A stretch of DNA of 64,000 nucleotides from positions 166,421 through 230,420 of the forward strand of contig JAPOVV010000016.1 in assembly GCA_026707945.1 (NCBI GenBank), written 5' to 3'. Both the position numbers and the translations under genes were made by a program. The notes below the pieces were generated by a model. That model ran no database searches. It saw only the letters and a list, made by a program, of their open reading frames with translations, and was not told where the DNA came from. Every line of letters starts with the position of its first letter. Position 1 is the first letter of the stretch. Below are positions 57,981 to 64,000 of this stretch, one piece after another. The DNA comes from Gammaproteobacteria bacterium (GTDB lineage: Bacteria > Pseudomonadota > Gammaproteobacteria > Pseudomonadales > Azotimanducaceae).

Positions 57981-60493
57981 GGTGAAGAGTCCGATGACAG
58001 CGATGGCACGTCTACACGCCTTGAGAGCCTGGCTTCGGTTTCGACATAGTTGCGATACCGACCGTTCTCCAAACGCATCAATTCCATGTGCGATCCATTC
58101 TCGAGCAATCGCCCGCGATCAAGATACAGAATACGGTGCGCTTTCTGAATAGTCGAAATACGGTGCGTGATCAGGAATATCACACGATCTTTACCCCAGG
58201 TCGTTAGTCTTTCGAGGACATCATGCTCCGTGGCAGCGTCCAGCGATGCTGTAGGTTCATCCAGAATGAGGATGGGGGTATCCTTGACAAGCGCTCTGGC
58301 GATCGATAGCCGTTGTCGTTGACCGGTTGAGAGCTTGCCGCCACGATCGCTTAAGATCGTATCGAGTCCGTCTGGCAGTCCGGCGATGTAATCGTCAACT
58401 CCAGCAACCTCCGCAGCTCTCAGTACTTCTGCATCTGTCGCGTCGGGAACTACATAACGAATGTTCTCGCGAAGAGATATGCCGAAGAGCACGTTTTCCT
58501 GAAGCGCGATAGAGACGTTATCTCGTAGCGAATCGATCTCTATATCGCGCAGGTCGATACCGTCGATCGAGATGGATCCGGTATCCGGATCGAAGAGTCG
58601 CGACATCAACGCCATCAGACTGCTCTTACCGGAACCCGTAGGACCCACAATCGCGGTGACCGTGCCGGGATTTGCAACGAAACTCACGTCTCGTATCACT
58701 GGACGATCGGGTTCGTAAGCGAAACTAACGTTTTCGAAACGAATTTCACGATTTAGACCGACAATCGGTTTCGCGTTCGGCTTGTTCTTGATTTCTGGTT
58801 CTAGGTCAAGAATGTCGAAAACCCGATTGAGTCCCATGGCCATGTCTTGCGCCCGCGTCCAGTGCTCAATCAAGTCACGAATTGAAATACTTGATGCACC
58901 AAGGTGCTCCTGTGCCGATTGATAGGCGGAGAGGTTCCATTTCAAGAAACTCAATCCGACTAGGGCGACCAAAATGGATGCATAGGTTTCGCGTTCTCCG
59001 ACGACCCAGATCGCGGTGAGAAACTGCCCGTAGAGTAGCGCGCCCGCAGATATCGAGAAGGTGATGATGGCGACAACCGCCATAAATGAACGCACCCTAT
59101 AGGAGGCGTTGAACGCATTGATTGAGTCGTCCTCAAAGCGTTGCTGTTCAAGTTCCTCCGTGCCAGAAGCTTTGATTAGTCGAGTCCCTGAAAAGACCTC
59201 CTGCACCCGCGAGGTGAAATCTGAATTCGCATGTCTACTAGTGAGCGACCTATTTCGCATGCGAGGCGAAAACCAGTAACCCCATGCAACTGCGCCCAAA
59301 ATAACGGTCAATGCCAGCAGACTGAGAATCGGGTCCATTGCAAAAAGAAACGTGAGGCCGGTGCCGTACGTGATGATGACCTGCAGTGCGCGGATGATTT
59401 CTCCGATCACCGCTGTGACCTGTGCACTATCTTGATAGAGTCGATAGACGGAATCGCCTACTCGATGGTTGCTGTGATATCGCATCGACAAAAGATGCCA
59501 GCGTTCAATGAGAGCAACACGTAGATCCTGGTTGACACGCTGCATGATGTAGATGTAGTAGTACGGTAACGCCATGCCAAGTGGCAACTGCACCAGCCAA
59601 CCTAGCAACAGGAAGGCAGCGTATACCCATTTCAGACTGTGTCGTTGTTCGTTGGAAAGACTCGGTGAATCGAGACTACTGTCAGAAATTTGATCGGGGG
59701 CATCCGTCGTCTCGTTTTGTGTTGTCGTGCCGATCGCCAATTCGGGTTCGTTGAGAATGTCGGCGATGAACGGGGTCACCGGCTTCGCTTGCAAAATGGA
59801 TTGCGTTACAACATCGACCGAAAATAGCGCGAGCAAGATAAGCAGTAGCGTGTTGGCCCAAAGGAGTACGAAGTAATACGCCAGATGACTGCCCAGTCGA
59901 ATGCGCAATCGCACGCGACCATCATGAATTCGATACTGCAGTACCCAGATACAGGTACTAGCGAGGCAGACCAACGCAACGTAGATGTTGTCCGCTACAC
60001 CTTCAACCGCAAATACAGCGAATAAAAAAGTGAGTGTGGCGACTGCGGCTAGCGCCACTGAAGCGAGTAGATGGAATCGCCCTTTTGCAAACAGTAAAAC
60101 CCATGTCAATGCTGACATGCAGGCGGCCGCAAAGAGGATGCCGTCAAACAACCAGTTTGTGTTCCACGGAACCCAACCGGTAAGGGGACCAATCGCCGCG
60201 ATGAGAGTTACAAGGGGCGGAACATGCCCAAAGCCCCATTCACGATCACCGGAGTCTCGACGACCAACCGGCGGCACAGTCGATTGCTCGCCATCGATCG
60301 CAGTTCGTTTACTAAGTGTGAGTTCTCGCCAATACCCAAGGATGTAGGTAGCGAGGTAAGGCCAGGTTCGCGCAAATATCTTGGCGATCGTGACAAAACC
60401 GTGTTCCCACATGTCCGGTATCGGTTCGCGACTCGTGACTTCGTCACCTTTACCGAGGAATGGAAGCGCGCGTGCGCGCCTAGGATTTGTCAA
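57977..60493 (-). CDS. Heterodimeric ABC exporter, subunit 1
   Basis: An 838-residue half-transporter with an extended N terminus holding extra hydrophobic segments before the usual membrane domain. The ATPase has GPTGSGKS near 616, LSTGQRQR and ILILDEPTASLD. The start is TTG at 60493; an in-frame stop 12 bases upstream rules out an earlier start, and ATG at codon 28 is the main alternative. The gene is the first of the pair, divergent from the TonB-dependent receptor gene, and coupled by a four-base overlap to subunit 2. Confidence 0.86.
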   Translation of the reverse strand: MTNPRRARALPFLGKGDEVTSREPIPDMWEHGFVTIAKIFARTWPYLATYILGYWRELTLSKRTAIDGEQSTVPPVGRRDSGDREWGFGHVPPLVTLIAAIGPLTGWVPWNTNWLFDGILFAAACMSALTWVLLFAKGRFHLLASVALAAVATLTFLFAVFAVEGVADNIYVALVCLASTCIWVLQYRIHDGRVRLRIRLGSHLAYYFVLLWANTLLLILLALFSVDVVTQSILQAKPVTPFIADILNEPELAIGTTTQNETTDAPDQISDSSLDSPSLSNEQRHSLKWVYAAFLLLGWLVQLPLGMALPYYYIYIMQRVNQDLRVALIERWHLLSMRYHSNHRVGDSVYRLYQDSAQVTAVIGEIIRALQVIITYGTGLTFLFAMDPILSLLALTVILGAVAWGYWFSPRMRNRSLTSRHANSDFTSRVQEVFSGTRLIKASGTEELEQQRFEDDSINAFNASYRVRSFMAVVAIITFSISAGALLYGQFLTAIWVVGERETYASILVALVGLSFLKWNLSAYQSAQEHLGASSISIRDLIEHWTRAQDMAMGLNRVFDILDLEPEIKNKPNAKPIVGLNREIRFENVSFAYEPDRPVIRDVSFVANPGTVTAIVGPTGSGKSSLMALMSRLFDPDTGSISIDGIDLRDIEIDSLRDNVSIALQENVLFGISLRENIRYVVPDATDAEVLRAAEVAGVDDYIAGLPDGLDTILSDRGGKLSTGQRQRLSIARALVKDTPILILDEPTASLDAATEHDVLERLTTWGKDRVIFLITHRISTIQKAHRILYLDRGRLLENGSHMELMRLENGRYRNYVETEARLSRRVDVPSLSSDSSP

Positions 60494-60728
60494 GAGCGCT
60501 TTGTCTTATGTCTTAATTGCATGCGTGCGCGAATTTTGAGTTCCACAACTTACGAATCTGCTTGAATCGAGCGATTTAAAAATAGAAAGCTGTCGTATTC
60601 GGGTTTTTCATACAGGTTATCAAAAAGGTCCACCCTCTCGGTTTAGCAACAACCTTATATTCACGATCAATTTCGGATGATTGGCTTGCTTACAATCGCG
60701 CGCAAGTTTACTGGCACAAGGGTAGCCG

Positions 60729-63452
60729 ATGTATCGATCTAAGAGATTCGCTAAACGCGCTTGCTATTTCACGACTCTATTGTGTTTCGCTGTCGCCAGC
60801 CCGTTCGTGTGGGCGCAGGAAGACGCCGAAGAAGACGAAGATGAGGGATTCTTCGAAGAGATTGTGGTAACCGCGGAGCGAACCGCAAAAGATGTAATGG
60901 ATTCTCCCATGACCATTACAGGCTTTACCGAAGACAAGCTGAAACTGTTCGGTGTGCAAGATCGTGACAAGCTTCAGGCATTGGTTCCAGGTCTGCAATT
61001 CGGTGAAACGCATGATCAGGTCGGCAACGGGACTTCGTTACGAGGGATCGGCACTCGAAATGCAGGGATTGATCACGGCGACCGTTCGGTAGCCACCTAT
61101 ATCGATGGCGCGTACACGATTGGTGTATACGGCACCGCGCCAGGTGGTGGTTTCGATTTAGAACGGGTAGAGGTCGCGAGAGGTCCTCAAGGAACCTTAA
61201 ACGGCAGAAACTCCGTTGCGGGTTCGATTAACTACATCTATAAGAAACCCACACAAGAGTGGGATGTAGAAGTAATGACGCAGATCAACGATTACTCCCA
61301 ATCGCGGCTAAACGTAGCTTTCGGAGGACCTCTCACCGAAAATCTGGCTTTTCGCGTAACTGGCGGTGTCCACAGTGGCGATGGGTATCAAGAGAACGTT
61401 GGTCTAGGTGAAGACACCAACGCACCCGAGGAGCAATTCGCGTCGTTCCAACTGAGATTTCAAAACGATCAATTCGATACCAATGTCCGTTACTCACGGG
61501 TATCCGATCAAGGTATTCCGGTAGCGCAAGTCAATCTCGCTAATCTGAACACCACGGATGAACAAATCCAAATCGTTGGTGCATATTCGGTTGGTAACAG
61601 GCCGCCGTTCACGCTAGGTCTTGACGACAACACGAACTACCTTTACGCAACACAGGTTCCCTCAGGTCCTGCAGACTGTCCGATCGGTGTGCCTTTTATG
61701 CGCTGCGGCGATATCAAGAATAAAGTCGCGATGAACCGAACAGGTTTTGAAGATTCAACGGCGGATATGCTCAACTTTTATGCGCAGTATGACGTCATGG
61801 ACAACCTAACGGTGCGGTATACGTACGCAACAAACGAAGTGCATCAGTACGTGTTCCGCGATGGTGATTACACGACCCGAGTTGGTAGCGCCGCAGACCA
61901 CAGTCGTTCAACAGACGGCGGTGTTCCGTTTCTTGACCGTGCGTATGACCTGCCCTATGACTATGAAGAAGAATCGAACGAGCTATTGGTTAATTGGGCA
62001 ATCGACGATAGAACAGATGTGATCTTAGGTGCGTTCACGTATGAAAGCGAAGTACAGTTTGAGCTCACTCGTTGGGAGTACAGCCACGCTTTTCGTTTTG
62101 TGAACCCTGATGAGGCGGCTCGTGCACTCGATGGTGCATTTGAAGACGCCGATGGCAACCCTATACCCGTAACGGATTGTCGTTCGTACATTGAAAATGT
62201 GGTAGGCGGAGCGTTTGGCTTACCGGTCACCGATACTGGCGATGGGTCATTTTGGTGGTGTCCCGGCGAATATGGGGTCCGTGGTCGCGATTTTGGAGAT
62301 TTGCGCGCCATCGTACCCTTTGGTACGGGCACCTTGAACTCGACTCGCGCGTTATTCTCAAATATCACTCGTGACCTCAACGAATCGTGGACAGTTTCCG
62401 CTGGACTGCGTTGGTTGGAAGACAAGAAAGAGCAACCGCCAGAGACCTTTGCCGGTTCGTTCATGTTCTCGTTTATCGGTGTTCCCGTAGTCGTAGGCTT
62501 CCAGGATGGCGGTTTTGACCAGCCTGAGTCGTGGGACAACGTCGTTGGACATCTCACGCTTGAGTACACGACTGAAAACGACAATTTACTGTACGGTCGC
62601 ATCTCCAAGGCTCACAAGCCAGGAGTGTTCAACTTTGCCTCGCCGCCTGTACCAGGCGTACCGACGATTGTTGAAGAATCAACCTTGTTGAACTACGAGG
62701 CTGGACTCAAAGGCCTTTATTTGGATGGTCGGCTGCAGGTCGCTATCGGTGCATTCTTCATGAATTACGACAAGATGCATCTAGCGGCGACCCAGGAACT
62801 GACGACTGGTTTTACGCCAGGTCAATTTGCCGAAACACCGCTGGCGGAGTACATTGCCGCAATTCCCAATTCGCACGTGTACGGTGTTGAAGTTGAATAC
62901 AGCTATGCGTTCAATGCAGCGACATCTGTAAGTGGTTTTTATGCATATACAGATTCAGAGGTAGGTACTCACTCCTCGGTCATACTCGGTTCTCCCAATG
63001 CTGAATTTGCGTTGTACAACCACATCGATTTCGAAACGGGTATGCCAACCCAAAGCTGGTACGAATTGCCGGAAGAGCAGACCGGTAACCAGTTACCGAG
63101 TCAGCCTAACCATAAAGCCGCGATTTCTTTGTTACATGACAGGGCACTCCCTGGTGGCAGTACATTGGGTTTCCTCGGCACGTGGGTGTACAACGGTTCT
63201 ATGTATCCAACCATCGGGAACGTCGATCTCTACAAGCTTCCAGCATACAGTCGACTGGACGGTGCTGTAAATTGGACATCGCAAGATCAAAAATGGTCTG
63301 CTCAGCTCTACGTGAATAACCTCTTTGATGAGATCGGTCTAAATGAGTTTGTTGCGTCCGGTGGCTTTGGTGGCCAGGTTTTCCTTGGGTCACCTACCAA
63401 CCATCGTGAAATTGGCGTAACCGTAAGGTGGACCCCTGGCTTTTGGAATTAG
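60729..63452 (+). CDS. TonB-dependent outer-membrane receptor
   Basis: A 907-residue protein. Residues 1-30 are a signal peptide (ending FVWAQ), followed by an acidic stretch and a TonB-box-like EEIVVTAER at 43-51. The plug domain has GTSLRGIGTRNAG and VEVARGPQGTLNGRNSVAG, and the barrel ends in VTVRWTPGFWN with a terminal aromatic zone. It imports a large or scarce substrate using TonB energy. The ligand is unknown. It belongs to the CirA/FecA-like broad group rather than SusC, as no SusD or extra N-terminal domain is seen. It is divergent from the ABC exporter operon. Confidence 0.92.
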   Translation: MYRSKRFAKRACYFTTLLCFAVASPFVWAQEDAEEDEDEGFFEEIVVTAERTAKDVMDSPMTITGFTEDKLKLFGVQDRDKLQALVPGLQFGETHDQVGNGTSLRGIGTRNAGIDHGDRSVATYIDGAYTIGVYGTAPGGGFDLERVEVARGPQGTLNGRNSVAGSINYIYKKPTQEWDVEVMTQINDYSQSRLNVAFGGPLTENLAFRVTGGVHSGDGYQENVGLGEDTNAPEEQFASFQLRFQNDQFDTNVRYSRVSDQGIPVAQVNLANLNTTDEQIQIVGAYSVGNRPPFTLGLDDNTNYLYATQVPSGPADCPIGVPFMRCGDIKNKVAMNRTGFEDSTADMLNFYAQYDVMDNLTVRYTYATNEVHQYVFRDGDYTTRVGSAADHSRSTDGGVPFLDRAYDLPYDYEEESNELLVNWAIDDRTDVILGAFTYESEVQFELTRWEYSHAFRFVNPDEAARALDGAFEDADGNPIPVTDCRSYIENVVGGAFGLPVTDTGDGSFWWCPGEYGVRGRDFGDLRAIVPFGTGTLNSTRALFSNITRDLNESWTVSAGLRWLEDKKEQPPETFAGSFMFSFIGVPVVVGFQDGGFDQPESWDNVVGHLTLEYTTENDNLLYGRISKAHKPGVFNFASPPVPGVPTIVEESTLLNYEAGLKGLYLDGRLQVAIGAFFMNYDKMHLAATQELTTGFTPGQFAETPLAEYIAAIPNSHVYGVEVEYSYAFNAATSVSGFYAYTDSEVGTHSSVILGSPNAEFALYNHIDFETGMPTQSWYELPEEQTGNQLPSQPNHKAAISLLHDRALPGGSTLGFLGTWVYNGSMYPTIGNVDLYKLPAYSRLDGAVNWTSQDQKWSAQLYVNNLFDEIGLNEFVASGGFGGQVFLGSPTNHREIGVTVRWTPGFWN

Positions 63453-63664
63453 GTCGTCCAATCACTAGGAATCGACGGCTAGTCAGGATATTTATTGCGA
63501 TGCCTTCGCGATGAATCTCTTGCTAGCTGTCGCCCCTACGCGGTTGAGTTTCCATAAATTGGATTAACAAGTCATCCTCTAAAGTTGGACCAATAGGATG
63601 AAATCAGGAAGTCTTACTTTAAATTACTCGATTCTCCGCAGTATATTCACAAGACGCGCAGTTC

Positions 63665-63679
63665 GATAACCTGGTTAAC
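63665..63679. promoter_or_regulatory. Palindromic operator-like site, copy 1
   Basis: GATAACC, one base, GGTTAAC: an imperfect palindrome sharing all but one position with the copy at 63871-63887. Two such sites 207 bases apart suggest cooperative binding or looping. The regulator is unknown. Confidence 0.45.
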
Positions 63680-63870
63680 GTGAATCTAATCCGATCGGCA
63701 ACGCGAAGCTCTCCGCTAATTAGAGAACGTAGACAACCCATGTCGCGCAATGTGCTTCGTTCGTCGCGGTGTAAATCGCACGACTAGAAAGACATTCGAT
63801 TCGACTTGTCTCTCGAAATATGCGGAATCAGGTCGGAACTAGATTCAACTTCGATCGCCAACCTTCATCG

Positions 63871-63887
63871 TGATAACCCGGTTATCA
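63871..63887. promoter_or_regulatory. Palindromic operator-like site, copy 2
   Basis: TGATAACC, one central C, GGTTATCA: a perfect 17-base palindrome. The similar site at 63665-63679 and a single half site GGTTATCA near 60615, upstream of the receptor gene, hint at a shared regulator. No gene in the window lies directly downstream. Confidence 0.5.
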
Positions 63888-64000
63888 AGTTGCTACTCTT
63901 CCGATACACGTAACGACGTGCCGCAATCCTAGAGTACCGCGCGCGCCACTCTTCGCGAAAACCAATTCAACCTTTGACATGGTTTTCTGCTCGAGCTACA

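Larger units (their letters stand above)
63453..64000. other. Gene-free stretch at the right end of the window
   Basis: About 550 bases with no credible gene. It holds two copies of a GATAACC-N-GGTTA palindrome (listed separately) that may serve a gene beyond the window edge. No terminator for the receptor gene stands out. Confidence 0.45.

Overview
The window looks like a chromosomal segment of a marine-type gammaproteobacterium. The evidence is a leuS, lptE and holA neighbourhood, an outer-membrane TonB-dependent receptor, an LptE-type lipoprotein and Gram-negative periplasmic binding proteins. Base composition is moderate in the housekeeping parts and visibly richer in A+T between about 19.6 and 43 kb. 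No rRNA, tRNA or CRISPR array was seen by eye. All functional calls rest on motif reading; no database search was run.

Left part (1-19.6 kb), ordinary metabolism and transport. A truncated helical-repeat protein, a metallophosphoesterase, a secreted unknown and a phytanoyl-CoA dioxygenase-like enzyme come first. Two orphan regulators of the toxin-antitoxin type follow: an XRE-ImmA/IrrE fusion and a Phd-like protein. Next is a complete polyamine-type ABC importer (ATPase, binding protein, two permeases), a small membrane protein, a MoxR ATPase with a CoxE-like VWA partner, and a complete oligopeptide importer (OppA-B-C-D-F). The OppC carries an inserted fibronectin-type-III-like domain.

Middle part (about 19.9-42.2 kb), an accessory and defence island full of decayed insertion sequences. 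It holds a Shedu (SduA) nuclease flanked by two inverted, broken IS1595-type elements, an IS256 remnant, a KAP NTPase with a small partner, and an IS110 remnant. A SNF2 helicase with an unknown partner follows. Then comes a five-gene minus-strand operon: a DUF4007 protein (SspB-like), a large P-loop ATPase (SspC-like), a PAPS-reductase-like PP-loop enzyme (SspD-like), a GIY-YIG protein and a DGQHR (DndB-like) protein. I read this as an Ssp-type DNA phosphorothioation module that lacks its own cysteine desulfurase (SspA) and the usual SspE. It may use the GIY-YIG and DGQHR proteins as a two-subunit effector or regulator. A two-gene soluble plus four-helix membrane module ends the island. This operon is the best candidate for something new.

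Right part (43-64 kb) returns to core-like genes: an ABM-family monooxygenase, a CobS/CobT-like AAA-VWA pair without a chelatase large subunit, a SixA-like phosphatase, and holA and lptE. Two secreted proteins are inserted between lptE and leuS. A secreted unknown, an NTF2-like plus GH32 fusion, a heterodimeric ABC exporter and a TonB-dependent receptor follow. Several intergenic regions carry clear inverted repeats of unknown role, at about 5.72, 11.0, 53.57, 63.67 and 63.87 kb.
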